A DNA stretch of 64,000 nucleotides from positions 186,001-250,000 of the forward strand of contig JAEZST010000022.1 of NCBI GenBank assembly GCA_023443865.1, in the 5' to 3' direction. The notes beneath the pieces were generated by a model, which saw only the letters and a list, made by a program, of their open reading frames with translations, was not told where the DNA came from and made no database searches. Made by a program: the position numbers and the translations under genes. This document shows positions 36,293-46,027 of the stretch, piece by piece. The DNA is from Spirochaetota bacterium (lineage in GTDB: Bacteria; Spirochaetota; Spirochaetia; Treponematales; Treponemataceae). Within the stretch, counting starts at the first letter, position 1; the number at the start of each line of letters is the position of its first letter.

Positions 36293-37675
36293 ATGATCCA
36301 TTCTCGGAAACGGCTTATCAAACTGGGGGTCGACCTTGGCGTCGGCCTGGCGTTTTCCTTTTTCTTGTACATAATCGCGCCGGAATTCAAGTTCGTCGGG
36401 CGGTTTGCCACCGCGGCGATCGTGTTCTTCCTCGCCGCGACGGTTTCTACCTTATTAACCGGTAATTTCTGGCGACGACTGGAGCATCAGGTGTTCCAGG
36501 TGCTCGATACCCGTTTTATGGTCCGTTTCGTCGACCAGCTCCGGTTTTCCTACACCATCGACGACCTGATCGACTCGATCCAGACGGTTCTGGAACACGA
36601 GGCGGACGCGTCGGTATTGTACGTGAACATGGAAAACCGTTACGTCATTTACAATAGCCCCACCCGCGTCGCCACGGACCCCGAAACGCTCGAGGTCCTT
36701 TCCCGGAATTTTCCCGAGACCTGGCCCGACGGTTTTTACCTCGTCGACGAGAAACTCGGGCTCGTTTCGGACTTTAAGCATGCCCGGGGCTTTTTCCTCT
36801 CCTACGGAAAGCTCCATTTCTACGTGCTATGCCGGTACATGAAGGTGTTCGAGGAACAGATATTCAAGACCATGCAGTACGAATTCGAGAACTTCCTCAA
36901 GCGAACCAAGACCGTTACCGAACTGACCGCGATCTCTGAGCTTTCCAAGGAATGGGACATGGTCGCCGAAACCCAGGTTTCCTTTTTACCGCAAAAAATG
37001 CCGCAAATTCGCGGCGTCGACGTGGCAGCGTACTTCCGTCCCCTCGTAAACGTATCCGGCGACTTCTACGACGTTATTCCCCTGGACGAGGACCGAACCT
37101 TCTTCCTTCTCGGCGACGTTTCGGGAAAGGGACTCGCCGCCGCCCTGGTCATGGGCGTTATCATCAATACCGTCAAGATTATCGAAAACAAGGAAGACCT
37201 CCCCGGGGTGATCCGCGCCATCGACGTCGCCATTAAGTCCATGCACCTTCAGGACAAGTACGCGGTACTATTCATCGGCATTATCGATACCAAGAAGATG
37301 AAAATACGGTACGTGAACGCCTCAATGGCCGACCCTATCATCGTAACCAAGGCCCCCTCCGGATGGAAGATCCGGCCCCTACAGTCGACCTGCAGCCTCG
37401 TCGGCATCATCGATCTTGACGAAATCGTGCAGGAAGAAATGCCCCTGTACCGCGGCGACGTTGTGCTCATGGCGTCCGACGGCGTATCCGAGGTGATGAA
37501 CGACGAGGGCGTCGAGCTCGGCGACACCGAGCTGTACCTGAATACCGTCCGGAACAGCGCGTACAAGACGGCCCGTCATTTCGTCAACGATATAGCGGAT
37601 CTCGTGCTTGAGTACAACGGCGACAAAAAACTGCGCGACGACGTTACCATGCTCGTCGCCAAGATAGAGGACTGA
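36293..37675 (+). CDS. Membrane SpoIIE/RsbU-type PP2C phosphatase
   Basis: A 460-residue protein with two N-terminal membrane helices (LGVGLAFSFFLYIIAPEF and ATAAIVFFLAATVSTLLTG), a region of about 150 residues that resembles a GAF-like sensor, and a C-terminal phosphatase. The catalytic motifs are SGDFYDVI, LLGDVSGKGLAAALV, LMASDGVSEV and RDDVTMLVA, all with their Asp ligands. It should dephosphorylate the STAS protein encoded downstream. The next phosphatase gene starts 2 bp past its stop. A similar dnaK-region cluster of RsbU-like genes exists, as far as I recall, in Treponema. Confidence 0.9.
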   Translation: MIHSRKRLIKLGVDLGVGLAFSFFLYIIAPEFKFVGRFATAAIVFFLAATVSTLLTGNFWRRLEHQVFQVLDTRFMVRFVDQLRFSYTIDDLIDSIQTVLEHEADASVLYVNMENRYVIYNSPTRVATDPETLEVLSRNFPETWPDGFYLVDEKLGLVSDFKHARGFFLSYGKLHFYVLCRYMKVFEEQIFKTMQYEFENFLKRTKTVTELTAISELSKEWDMVAETQVSFLPQKMPQIRGVDVAAYFRPLVNVSGDFYDVIPLDEDRTFFLLGDVSGKGLAAALVMGVIINTVKIIENKEDLPGVIRAIDVAIKSMHLQDKYAVLFIGIIDTKKMKIRYVNASMADPIIVTKAPSGWKIRPLQSTCSLVGIIDLDEIVQEEMPLYRGDVVLMASDGVSEVMNDEGVELGDTELYLNTVRNSAYKTARHFVNDIADLVLEYNGDKKLRDDVTMLVAKIED

Positions 37676-37677
37676 TC

Positions 37678-39804
37678 ATGACTCTGCTAATATTCAGCTA
37701 CCTTCTCGCGGCCTTCCTTTTCTTTTTTTCCTACTATCTCGATTCCCGAGGGGATAAAAACACGACCCTCTTTACCACGATCAGCATGGCTTCCGCGTTC
37801 GTGGCCCTCTTCGCGGCGGTATCCGCCCACCTCTTGTACCTGGGCAATACCTCGATCAGCGTATTGATTTTTCGCCTGTGCCTGATTGTCCTGGCCTTTA
37901 CGGTGGTATCCGTTCATACGTACGTTCATTCCGTGCCGTACGACGACAAGATCACCTTCGTGCGCATAATCGGCTGGTTACTGACGGGCTTCGCGGTATA
38001 TCTCGTTTTCGCCTCTTCCGTAACGTTTGAATGGGGCCCTTCGGGTTTCCGTATCACTTCGACTCCCTTCTACGGGATAATGAACGGTTTTACCCTCTTT
38101 GCGCTCGTATATTTCATCGCGTTGCCCGGCCTTACCGTCCTCTCCCTCGTCCTGCGCGCGTTCGCGCTCAAAAGCCGCATCTATCGGCAGAGGCTCCTGT
38201 TCATCGCCCTGTCCATAATCGCGGGCTACCTGTCGGGATGGGGGCTTTGGCAGCTATCCCTGTGGTATTACTGGGCGCTTCCGCTGGTTCCTTTCGCGTT
38301 CGCCGTACTGATTATGCTGGTATACCAGTCGAACCAAATGTCGACCCTATTGGACGCGAACCGGACCATCGCCTCGGTCGTCAATTTTCTCGTGCTCGGC
38401 GTGCTTTTCAGCGCGGTGACCGGCTTGGCCATTGCCGTTCTGTACGAGTATCTGCCCCATTCCCCCCTTTCTGCCCTGATTATGGTCGCGGTCGCCGCCG
38501 TTATGCTCGGCCTGCGGACCTTAATCGCGCGTCCGCTGCACCGCTACGTGCGCGTGGGTTCGGAATACGAAGAGGACCTCGAGGCGGGGCTAGACGCGAT
38601 CAATTTCAATGCGGGCGGCGACGAGGTAATAAAGTCGACGGTGAGTCTGCTTGATAATTTCATGGAAGCCTCTACCGTAGAAATCATGGTCGCCGACGAA
38701 AAGGGCCGGCTCTCGACGATATTCTCCTCCACGGGCGCGAAAAACGAGATTAAAAGCGACAACAAGGCGATCGACTTCCTCCTCGGCCATACCGACTCCA
38801 TCGTCCTCAAGACCCAGGCCATTACCCTCCATGTATACGAGGAAATCAAGGAAGACCTCCTGAAGGTGTTTGACCTGGCGCGCTCCGACGCGTTGATCCT
38901 CCTTCGCGAGGGGCACAAGATCATCGGCTTGGTCTTGCTCGGGCCCAAGAAGCGCGGCGCCGATTATACCGCATACGATTTCGGCGTGCTATCGCGGCTG
39001 TACTCGAACTTTTTCCTGGTGCTTTACTACCTGAAGAACATCGCGAATGAGTCGGTGGTGCTCACGGTAGACCGGGAGCTGGAGTTCTCCGGCCAGATCA
39101 TTTCGTCGATACAGGACAATATTGACCGTATCAGCAACGATAAGGTCGACGTCGATTTCATTACCCGTTCCGCGCGAAAGCTCGGCGGCGACTTTATCGA
39201 CTTTATCCAGCTCGGGCCCGACAAATCCCTGTTCGTTATGGGCGACGTTTCGGGAAAGGGCTTGAACGCGAGCATGTCCATGGTCATCCTCAAATCAGTG
39301 CTTCGCACCTTCCTCAGCGAGACCGGCGATTTTAAGCAGCTTGTCGTTAAGGTTAATTCCTTCATAAAGAACAATCTCCCCAAGGGCACCTTCTTCGCCG
39401 GCGTCTTTGGCTTGCTGGACTTTAAGAATAACGTGATGTACTACATCAATTGCGGCGTTCCGGCGATGTTCCTCTATACCGCGACGTACAATAACGCCAT
39501 CGAGATTCAGGGCGACGGGAAGGTTCTCGGTTTCGTGCGGGATATCGGTAAATTCCTGAAGGTGAAGAAAATCGCCCTCAATCCGGAAGACGTGATCCTG
39601 ATGACCACCGACGGTCTCGTTGATTCGATGAACCTCCGGGGCGAGCGGTTCGGTAAGGATCGCGTGCAGCGCATGCTGCTCGACAACCGCGCCTACGCTT
39701 CCGGCCGGATCGCGCGGTTCCTGCACGAGAGCCTGACCGAATTCGTTTCGAGGGAATTGGACGACGATATTACGGTGCTCGTGATTAAATACCTCTCCAA
39801 ATAA
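37678..39804 (+). CDS. Seven-helix membrane PP2C phosphatase with GAF-like domain
   Basis: A 708-residue protein. The first 300 residues contain seven or eight membrane helices like the 7TM sensor class, then a GAF-like domain (DEVIKSTVSLLDNFMEASTVEIMVADEKGRL...), then a PP2C domain with GGDFIDFI, VMGDVSGKGLNAS, MTTDGLVDSMN and LDDDITVLV. All the metal aspartates are kept. Two such phosphatases in a row suggest that two signals feed one STAS target. The STAS gene begins 9 bp after its stop. Confidence 0.87.
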   Translation: MTLLIFSYLLAAFLFFFSYYLDSRGDKNTTLFTTISMASAFVALFAAVSAHLLYLGNTSISVLIFRLCLIVLAFTVVSVHTYVHSVPYDDKITFVRIIGWLLTGFAVYLVFASSVTFEWGPSGFRITSTPFYGIMNGFTLFALVYFIALPGLTVLSLVLRAFALKSRIYRQRLLFIALSIIAGYLSGWGLWQLSLWYYWALPLVPFAFAVLIMLVYQSNQMSTLLDANRTIASVVNFLVLGVLFSAVTGLAIAVLYEYLPHSPLSALIMVAVAAVMLGLRTLIARPLHRYVRVGSEYEEDLEAGLDAINFNAGGDEVIKSTVSLLDNFMEASTVEIMVADEKGRLSTIFSSTGAKNEIKSDNKAIDFLLGHTDSIVLKTQAITLHVYEEIKEDLLKVFDLARSDALILLREGHKIIGLVLLGPKKRGADYTAYDFGVLSRLYSNFFLVLYYLKNIANESVVLTVDRELEFSGQIISSIQDNIDRISNDKVDVDFITRSARKLGGDFIDFIQLGPDKSLFVMGDVSGKGLNASMSMVILKSVLRTFLSETGDFKQLVVKVNSFIKNNLPKGTFFAGVFGLLDFKNNVMYYINCGVPAMFLYTATYNNAIEIQGDGKVLGFVRDIGKFLKVKKIALNPEDVILMTTDGLVDSMNLRGERFGKDRVQRMLLDNRAYASGRIARFLHESLTEFVSRELDDDITVLVIKYLSK

Positions 39805-39813
39805 GGATACTGT

Positions 39814-40140
39814 ATGGAAAACATATCGATTGTCGAGAAGAGCGGCTCAAACTACTCCTTGTTGGAAGTCGCGGGAACGATTAACTCGTATACCTACACC
39901 GAATTCCAGAATAAGGTATACTCGCTCATTCTCCGCACCAATTTGGTGCTTGACCTTTCCCGGGTATCGAACCTATCGTCGTCCGGGCTCGGCGTTTTGA
40001 TGGCTGCCCTGGATGACGGAGAGGCCCAGGGAAACAAGCTCTACATCATGAAACCCTCCGAGGTGGTCCGCCTGGCCATCGAGTCGACGGGCTTCAGCGA
40101 AATGTTCACGGTGATATATTCACTGACCGAGGTCGTTTGA
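39814..40140 (+). CDS. STAS-domain anti-sigma antagonist (RsbV-like)
   Basis: A 108-residue protein. Core segment LVLDLSRVSNLSSSGLGVLMAALDD holds the phosphorylatable Ser in SSSGLG. Secondary structure order matches SpoIIAA. It lies between two phosphatase genes and a switch-kinase-like gene, so it is the central element of this partner switch. The stop is 4 bp before the next start. Confidence 0.92.
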   Translation: MENISIVEKSGSNYSLLEVAGTINSYTYTEFQNKVYSLILRTNLVLDLSRVSNLSSSGLGVLMAALDDGEAQGNKLYIMKPSEVVRLAIESTGFSEMFTVIYSLTEVV

Positions 40141-40144
40141 AATC

Positions 40145-40546
40145 TTGGCCGATAAAATGCGACACCTTCGGCTGGTACCGGAATACGCCAACATTCCGGT
40201 GCTTGAATCGTTCATTAACACCTGCGATTTCCTGGGCGACGACGCGAAAAACAGGCTGACCCTTATCGCGACGGAGATATACGATAATATCGTCTCGCAT
40301 AATCGCTTCCCCTTCAAGAACACCGTTCGGGTAAGCGTATCGCGGGAAGGGTCCACCCGACTCCGGATCGCGTATGGCACCTGCAATTTCGGGGAGATGA
40401 TTCGGGCGAACCGGGTCGTAACGCCCCATTTTGACCGGCAATCCGGTAGATACCGCGGTATTGGGCTCCGTATGTGCCGAAACCTCGCTACTTCCGTCGT
40501 TTTCCGGCGGGGCTTGTTCCGGGGCTTAATCATCGTTACCCTGTAA
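40145..40546 (+). CDS. RsbW-like HATPase protein with a divergent G1 box
   Basis: A 133-residue protein that starts with TTG. The N-box is ATEIYDNIVSHN and the G2-like region is GRYRGIGLRMCRNLA. Where RsbW has a DxGxxF G1 box the sequence reads AYGTCNFGEMI, so the nucleotide-contacting Asp is replaced and the kinase may be weak or inactive. It is encoded right after the STAS gene, as expected of an anti-sigma factor, but no sigma factor is near. A binding-only role is possible. Confidence 0.75.
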   Translation: MADKMRHLRLVPEYANIPVLESFINTCDFLGDDAKNRLTLIATEIYDNIVSHNRFPFKNTVRVSVSREGSTRLRIAYGTCNFGEMIRANRVVTPHFDRQSGRYRGIGLRMCRNLATSVVFRRGLFRGLIIVTL

Positions 40547-40548
40547 CC

Positions 40549-41217
40549 ATGCGCCGCGAAGTTATCGCCTTTTTCGACGTGGACCATACCATTTCCCGGC
40601 GGGCCACGCCCTTGGCGCTCGTTTTTGAGTTGATACGGAGAGGATACGTCTTTTGGCCCTATCTCTTGGGCGTTCCGTTGATATTCATCCTCTATAGGCT
40701 TTTCAGCCTGGAAATGGATTTTATCTTCTCCAGAACGCTTCCCAAACTGAAAGGCATTTCCCGCGAGGAATTCGACGAAATCGGCAGGGTCGCCTTCGAG
40801 CGGCACCTCCGGGGCAGGCTTTATATAGGCGCCCTTCGGGAGATTGAGGCGCTCAGGCGTAACGGGATTCGCGTAATCCTGGCGACGTCGTCTCCCTTCG
40901 AGGCGGTCTATCCCCTGGCGCAGTATTGCGGAATCGGGGCCGACGACGTAGTATGCACCCAGTTCTCCTATACCGACGGGAAATTCGACGGACGCCTCGT
41001 GGGCATGCCCGTTTTCTCGCGGTATAAGCGCGATATCATCCAAACCTTCATCGAACGAAGCGGTACCGACGAGCATTTTTGCTCGTTCTTTTCCGACAGC
41101 GTTCACGATTTGCCATTACTGGAATTAGTGGGGCATCCCGTGGCGGCAAACCCGGATTGGAGGCTTCGACGGATAGCGAGACGGCGTGGATGGACCATAA
41201 AGGATTTCGAGAAATGA
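40549..41217 (+). CDS. HAD-superfamily phosphatase, PSPase-like (HAD-IB)
   Basis: A 222-residue phosphatase. Motif I is FFDVDHTISRR (the nucleophile Asp and the second Asp), motif II is ILATSSPFEAVYPLAQYCGI with the Thr/Ser, and motif III-IV is SDSVHDLPLLELVGHPVAANPDWRLRRIARRRGW. It belongs to the SerB-like HAD-IB family, which acts on phosphoserine, lysophosphatidate or other phosphoesters. A hydrophobic stretch around 30-65 (RRGYVFWPYLLGVPLIFILYRLF) is typical of CicA-like members and suggests a membrane-linked substrate. It is 2 bp after the previous gene. Confidence 0.85.
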   Translation: MRREVIAFFDVDHTISRRATPLALVFELIRRGYVFWPYLLGVPLIFILYRLFSLEMDFIFSRTLPKLKGISREEFDEIGRVAFERHLRGRLYIGALREIEALRRNGIRVILATSSPFEAVYPLAQYCGIGADDVVCTQFSYTDGKFDGRLVGMPVFSRYKRDIIQTFIERSGTDEHFCSFFSDSVHDLPLLELVGHPVAANPDWRLRRIARRRGWTIKDFEK

Positions 41218-42026
41218 GAACGTACGCATTCGTAGCCGCAGTCGGCTTGTTTTTTTTCGGGGGATGCGCCGTCGCGGGCGAGCCCCCGTTGATTCGGCAA
41301 TCGGACCTTCCCGCTCCCGGTACCGCGAAAGCGGTCGTGGTGCCGGATTCGGTTCCCGCCTCCGTCGTATCGCGCATAAACGCGGAACGCGCGGCTTTTT
41401 ATGGCGATCTGCGCGAGGTTATTGCCTCGGATGCCGACGGGCTGTTGATTTTAACGGATAAAGGCCACCCGCTTCCCCCGGGCTATGAGCCCGCCGATTT
41501 GATATCGCTTTCCCGGCCGGGCGTGGCGCGGTCCTATCTGGCGAACCGGCAGGGCCTCTCCTTGCGGGCCCCCGCGGAGCGGGCGCTGGAGCGCATGGCC
41601 GCGGCGGCCTTGGCCGACGGCGTTACCCTGGTAGTCAGCTCGAGTTATCGCTCCTACGACTATCAGAAAACCGTGTACGAACGCAACGTGAGGGAGCTCG
41701 GCCAGGCGGCGGCGGATCGGGAATCGGCGCGGCCCGGAACCAGTCAGCACCAACTCGGAACCGCCGTGGATTTCGGCTCCATAACCGACGATTTCGCGGT
41801 AACCAAGGCGGGCCGGTGGATTCGTGAGCGCGGGGGCGAGTGGGGCTGGTCGCTTTCTTTCCCCGACGGGTATGAGTCCGTAACGGGATATCGTTGGGAA
41901 AGCTGGCATTGGCGGTACGTCGGGGTTAAAGCCGCGGCCTTTCAGGAAAAATGGTTCGACGGCGTGCAGCAATACATGCTCGAATGCGTTGACGCCTGGG
42001 TAAAAAGCCCCTATTCCGGGCTCTGA
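41214..42026 (+). CDS. VanY/DacB-type D-Ala-D-Ala carboxypeptidase lipoprotein (M15B)
   Basis: A 270-residue lipoprotein (lipobox FFGGC after MRTYAFVAAVGLFF). The peptidase domain has SARPGTSQHQLGTAVDFGSITDDF with the zinc-binding His and Asp, and ESWHWRYVG with the catalytic His. It trims D-Ala from peptidoglycan stems. Its ATG overlaps the stop of the HAD gene and its last 16 bp overlap the convergent CDF gene. Place in the partner-switching cluster hints at envelope control, an inference. Confidence 0.9.
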   Translation: MRTYAFVAAVGLFFFGGCAVAGEPPLIRQSDLPAPGTAKAVVVPDSVPASVVSRINAERAAFYGDLREVIASDADGLLILTDKGHPLPPGYEPADLISLSRPGVARSYLANRQGLSLRAPAERALERMAAAALADGVTLVVSSSYRSYDYQKTVYERNVRELGQAAADRESARPGTSQHQLGTAVDFGSITDDFAVTKAGRWIRERGGEWGWSLSFPDGYESVTGYRWESWHWRYVGVKAAAFQEKWFDGVQQYMLECVDAWVKSPYSGL

Positions 42027-42970
42027 TCCACGTCGCGGGCGTTCAGCCCGAATTGCTCGCCGTGTTCGCCGGCGCCCGCGGGCTCGACATGCACCATTAT
42101 GTCGTAAACGTCGGGAATGGCCCCGCGAACGGCCTGGGCTACCGCTTCGGCTATCCGGTGCCCTTCCCGGACGGTACGCGCCGCGTCTACCTCGATATCG
42201 AGGTCAATATCCCAAAGGCTGGCCATTTTCCGGATTCGGGCCCGGTGCGGATTCCCCGCTCCCGGCACGGATTTAACCGCCTCGAACAGGGCGCGGTACA
42301 GTTCGTCGTCCGCGTTGCCGTCCATGAGCTCAGAGTTCAATTCAAGGAATATTCCCAGGCCCGACTTCATTACCCATACGCTTACCGCGAGGGCCGTGAG
42401 CGAATCGAGAAAGGGAAGCGCGAAAATCCGCGAAGCGCCCAAGCCGAATAAAACCGCCGCCGAGATCAGCACGTCGTTCGCCATATTGCGGGCGTTCGCG
42501 AGGACCATGGCGCTGCCGGCGCGTTTCCCGAGGGAGCGCTGGCTCGCCGCGAGGCCGAGTTTTCCCGCGATGGAGACCACCGTGACCGATAGGGCGAGGG
42601 CAGAGGGCAAGGGACGGGGGGTGCCGTCCCTGAGCTGCTCGAAGGATGAATGGAAGAGTTGAATGCCCGCGAACACGATTACGAAGGCGAGGATAATCGT
42701 CGCCACCGTCTCGGCTCGGCTATGCCCCCAGGGATGCTCTTTGTCCGAAGGCTGATTGATAATGAACCCTACCGCGAGCGTCATGACCGCGATAGCCACG
42801 TCGGTGGAGGAATCGATGCCGTCCCCGAGGACCGCGAGGCTCCCGGAAAAGAGTCCGACGGTAATTTTAGCCAGTGCGAGGAACAGGTTCCCGAACAACG
42901 CGATAACCGCTGCCTGCCTGACGAGTTTTGTCCGCCCATCGACTGCGGTCACCGCCTGTTTCCCTGTCAT
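42011..42970 (-). CDS. Cation diffusion facilitator (Zn2+/Fe2+/Mn2+ efflux)
   Basis: A 319-residue CDF exporter with six membrane segments. The metal site in TM2 and TM5 reads LAVLGDGIDSSTDVAIA and ANARNMANDVLISAA, and the substrate-binding His/Asp in HPWGHSRAET is typical of the family. The C-terminal cytoplasmic domain has GNPHRARIRKMASLWDIDLDIEVDAARTVREGHRIAEAV. The ATG at 42970 lies 5 bp after the threonine aldolase stop, with GGGAG inside that gene. Metal specificity is not clear. Confidence 0.9.
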   Translation of the reverse strand: MTGKQAVTAVDGRTKLVRQAAVIALFGNLFLALAKITVGLFSGSLAVLGDGIDSSTDVAIAVMTLAVGFIINQPSDKEHPWGHSRAETVATIILAFVIVFAGIQLFHSSFEQLRDGTPRPLPSALALSVTVVSIAGKLGLAASQRSLGKRAGSAMVLANARNMANDVLISAAVLFGLGASRIFALPFLDSLTALAVSVWVMKSGLGIFLELNSELMDGNADDELYRALFEAVKSVPGAGNPHRARIRKMASLWDIDLDIEVDAARTVREGHRIAEAVAQAVRGAIPDVYDIMVHVEPAGAGEHGEQFGLNARDVDQSPE

Positions 42971-42975
42971 GTACG

Positions 42976-44022
42976 TCAGTCTCCCGTGTAAAAATCCTTT
43001 ACGGCCTGCGCGATTGAGGTAACATGGTCTCTGGTAATCCAATAATGGGTCACGAACCGGAACTTGCCCGAGTCATCGCTCCCGTTAATGAGTATGCCAT
43101 GGTCCTTCATGTACTCGGTAAAGGCTTCCTCATCGATTGAAGCCTGTTTCTCATGGCTGAAGTATACCATATTTATCTGAATTTTTTCGATTTCGACCCT
43201 CATTCCGGGAATTTCGGCCAATCGAGCCGCCAAGAGCTTCGCGTTGTCGTGGTCGGCGTCGAGCCTGAGCCTCATTTCCTTCAGGGCGATCAAGCCCGCG
43301 GCGGCCAGGATGCCCGCCTGCCGTAGGCCGCCGCCCATGAGTTTCCGGTTTCGCCTCGCCTGGTCTATGAATTTGCGTGAACCCGCCAGGATGGAGCCCA
43401 CCGGGGCGCAAAGGCCCTTCGAAAGGCAGAACATGACCGAATCGGCGTATTGGGTAATCTCTCTCGCCTGTACGCCGAGGGCGGTAGCCGCGTTGAAAAG
43501 GCGCGCGCCGTCCAGATGTATCGGCAAGTGGTGGCGGTCCGCAACCCTTCTGATCGCTTCCATTTCGGCCAGCGGCAGTACCGTGCCGTTGGAATGGGCG
43601 TTTTCCAGGCAAATGAGGCTTGTCTTCGGTTCGTGTATGTCGTCCCCAAGGCGAATGCGCCGCTCGAGGGCGTCGGCTTCCAAATGGCCCGATCCGCAGT
43701 CGACCGGCCGCAATTGGACGGCGGCGAGGACGGCGGAGGCGCCCGCCTCGTGCTGGATAATGTGACAATGCTCGTCCAGTATTACTTCGCTGCCGCGCGG
43801 ACAGTGCGTAAATAGCGCCAGTTGGTTGCCAAAGGTCCCCGAAGGGACGAATAGCGCCGCTTCCTTGCCCGAAATGCTCGCGGCATAGGCTTCTAGTTCC
43901 CGAACAGTGGGGTCGTCGCCGTACACGTCGTCGCCGACGGGGGCCGCCGCCATGGCCGCGCGCATTTCATCCGTCGGCCAGGTTACGGTATCGCTTCTCA
44001 GATCAATTACGTTCATGATCAT
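42976..44022 (-). CDS. ltaE: Low-specificity L-threonine aldolase
   Basis: A 348-residue PLP enzyme cleaving L-threonine or L-allo-threonine to glycine and acetaldehyde. [67 protein letters not shown] and the PLP lysine region [18 protein letters not shown] match the family. The N-terminal Met may be the second of two (MIMNV). It lies 5 bp before the CDF gene and 9 bp after the MATE gene on the same strand. Confidence 0.94.
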   Translation of the reverse strand: MIMNVIDLRSDTVTWPTDEMRAAMAAAPVGDDVYGDDPTVRELEAYAASISGKEAALFVPSGTFGNQLALFTHCPRGSEVILDEHCHIIQHEAGASAVLAAVQLRPVDCGSGHLEADALERRIRLGDDIHEPKTSLICLENAHSNGTVLPLAEMEAIRRVADRHHLPIHLDGARLFNAATALGVQAREITQYADSVMFCLSKGLCAPVGSILAGSRKFIDQARRNRKLMGGGLRQAGILAAAGLIALKEMRLRLDADHDNAKLLAARLAEIPGMRVEIEKIQINMVYFSHEKQASIDEEAFTEYMKDHGILINGSDDSGKFRFVTHYWITRDHVTSIAQAVKDFYTGD

Positions 44023-44031
44023 TGAAATGTA

Positions 44032-45453
44032 CTATATCGAGCTTTCCCTGGGCAAGGGTATTTGTCGAGTTTCTCCAGAATCGGCAATAGCGCCATTACC
44101 GTCGGGATTGCCGAGCAAGGGGTCCCGAATTATGGTGCGCCGAAGAATGAGCACGGCCAGGACCGCCGTGAAGACGTCTACCAGGGGCTGGGTAAACACC
44201 AGCCCGTTGAAACCGAAGAAACCGTTCAGCAGGAAGACGATCGGGATGTAGAAAAGCCCCTGTCTGCCCGCGGAGATGAGGAGCGAGGGTTTTGCCTTCC
44301 CCAGGGCCTGGAGCGAATTCATGGTAATCATGATGACCCCGATAATGGGCGCCGAGCAGGAAATGGCGAAGAGTACCCAGTCTCCCCGGGCCACGACCTC
44401 GCTCAGGTCCGTAAAGACGGAGACCAGGGGTTTACCGATCAGTCGCATAAGGGCGAACAACGCGGTGCCGAGGGTAATGGCCATGGCCATGCCGGTTTTC
44501 AGTATCGCCAGCACGCGCTGTCGGTTTTTTGCCCCGTAGTTGTAGCCTACCAGGGGTTGCGTTCCCACCGCGAGGCCGATCAGGAGGAGTATAACCAGGC
44601 TGAATATCCGTTGCGATACCCCCATTCCTCCCAGGGCGGCGGCCCCGTACGCGGCGGCGAGATTGTTCGTCACGATTCCCGCCACCGACATGAGTCCCTG
44701 GTTGAGGCCCGACGGGATACCGATAACCAGGACGTCCCTGATATGCCCAAGGCTGACGCTGGCGCGGTCGATCACCGGGGTAATGAGGGAGTGGCCCGCA
44801 TAACTGGACAGATACCAGATCAAGCCCGCGAGATTCCCGATCACCGTGGCGATCGCAGCGCCCCGAATCCCCATGCCCATGGTGAAGATCATGATAGGAT
44901 CGAGGACGATGTTGACTACCGTGCCGATAATCATGCCGACCATGGCCCGCATGGCCGCGCCCTCGGAGCGAAGAATCATTCCGAAGGAAAAATTGCCCAG
45001 GATGATCACCGAGCCGACGATGAGCGGCAGAAGGTAGTCCTTCGTGGCCTCGAATACGCCTCCCGTGGCGCCGAGCATACGGACGAGCGGGTCCAGGAAC
45101 GCGAGCCCGAAGCCGGTCACCAGTACGGCGAAGGCGATATTGAGGATCAGCGATAGGCCGACTATTTCTCCCGCTTCGCGGATTTTCTTCATTCCGAGGT
45201 AGCGCGAGATCAGCGACGAGGCGCCGGTGCCGATCACGCCGCCCACGGACATGAAAAGCATGAATACGGGAAAGCCCACGCTCGACGCGGCAAGCTGGTT
45301 CACGTCGTTCATGCGCCCGATAAAGTAGGTATCCACCATGTTGTACATTACCTGTATAATCATGCCCATCATCACCGGCAGCGACATTTTCAGGATCGCC
45401 GTGAAAACCGGCTCTTCGGCAAGCGTTTGTATGCGCTCGTCGTTCTTCGACAT
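44032..45453 (-). CDS. MATE-family efflux pump
   Basis: A 473-residue transporter with twelve membrane helices. The N terminus ([55 protein letters not shown]) and the repeat half ([68 protein letters not shown]) are typical MATE signatures (NorM/MepA group). Its ATG overlaps the TAA of the upstream MarR gene, so both are produced together; the regulator has a strong operator at its start. Drug or Na+-coupled efflux is expected. Confidence 0.93.
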   Translation of the reverse strand: MSKNDERIQTLAEEPVFTAILKMSLPVMMGMIIQVMYNMVDTYFIGRMNDVNQLAASSVGFPVFMLFMSVGGVIGTGASSLISRYLGMKKIREAGEIVGLSLILNIAFAVLVTGFGLAFLDPLVRMLGATGGVFEATKDYLLPLIVGSVIILGNFSFGMILRSEGAAMRAMVGMIIGTVVNIVLDPIMIFTMGMGIRGAAIATVIGNLAGLIWYLSSYAGHSLITPVIDRASVSLGHIRDVLVIGIPSGLNQGLMSVAGIVTNNLAAAYGAAALGGMGVSQRIFSLVILLLIGLAVGTQPLVGYNYGAKNRQRVLAILKTGMAMAITLGTALFALMRLIGKPLVSVFTDLSEVVARGDWVLFAISCSAPIIGVIMITMNSLQALGKAKPSLLISAGRQGLFYIPIVFLLNGFFGFNGLVFTQPLVDVFTAVLAVLILRRTIIRDPLLGNPDGNGAIADSGETRQIPLPRESSI

Positions 45454-45896
45454 TAGTTGTCTCCTTTCAGTCGGGGAATCATGCTCCCCAGTGTTTGAAG
45501 CGCGGCGGTAAATTCCGCGCGCTCCCGTTCGGTCAGTCCGTTTAGCATCTTCTTGATACGGGCGTCGTAAAAACTTTCGACGATTTCCGCCTGTCGCAGG
45601 CCCGCGACCGTGGGATATATCTCGAAGGATCGAAGGTCCTTTTGCGATCGTACCCGCTTTACCAGGCCGAGTTCCTCGAGCGAGTCCACTACCGGCGTGA
45701 GGGATCCCTTTTCCAGGCCCGCTTCCTCGCTGAGAATCTTCATGGAAACGGAACCACGTTGGCAGGTCATCATGAGAATCCTTTCCTGCGTGGCGGACAG
45801 GGGAATTTCTACCGGAGCCCGCTCTTTACCGCAGAAAAGAAGGGTCTTAATCCGTCCCGTGAGGGCAAAGTTGTAAAAAAGGCCGTGACCGTTCAT
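45453..45896 (-). CDS. MarR-family transcriptional regulator
   Basis: A 147-residue winged-helix regulator. The HTH is KILSEEAGLEKGSLTPVVDSLEELGLVKRVRSQKDLRS, a standard MarR pattern with a basic wing. Its coding region is followed immediately by the MATE pump. An exact inverted repeat covers its start codon, so it very likely represses its own operon and is relieved by a ligand of the pump. A TAATG overlap couples the two genes. Confidence 0.92.
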   Translation of the reverse strand: MNGHGLFYNFALTGRIKTLLFCGKERAPVEIPLSATQERILMMTCQRGSVSMKILSEEAGLEKGSLTPVVDSLEELGLVKRVRSQKDLRSFEIYPTVAGLRQAEIVESFYDARIKKMLNGLTERERAEFTAALQTLGSMIPRLKGDN

Positions 45897-45918
45897 TTAG
45901 TTAGAAATCTAACTAAAT
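45895..45918 (-). promoter_or_regulatory. MarR operator, perfect 24-bp inverted repeat
   Basis: Arms ATTTAGTTAGA and TCTAACTAAAT with a 2-bp centre are exact reverse complements. It overlaps the first bases of the MarR gene, in the expected place for autorepression. Confidence 0.8.
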
Positions 45919-45993
45919 TGTTCGCTGAAGTCAAGACGATTCGCGCGAAGAACGCGTATTCTCCGCCGTTTCTTCGGGCACGGTCCTGGGGCG

Positions 45994-46020
45994 AAAAAAA
46001 ACCGGCCGAAGGGGCCGGTT
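45994..46020 (-). terminator. Rho-independent terminator of leuS
   Basis: On the minus strand, AACCGGCC and GGCCGGTT pair around a small loop and are followed by eight T. It is 8 bp past the leuS stop. Confidence 0.8.
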
Positions 46021-46027
46021 TCGTTGA

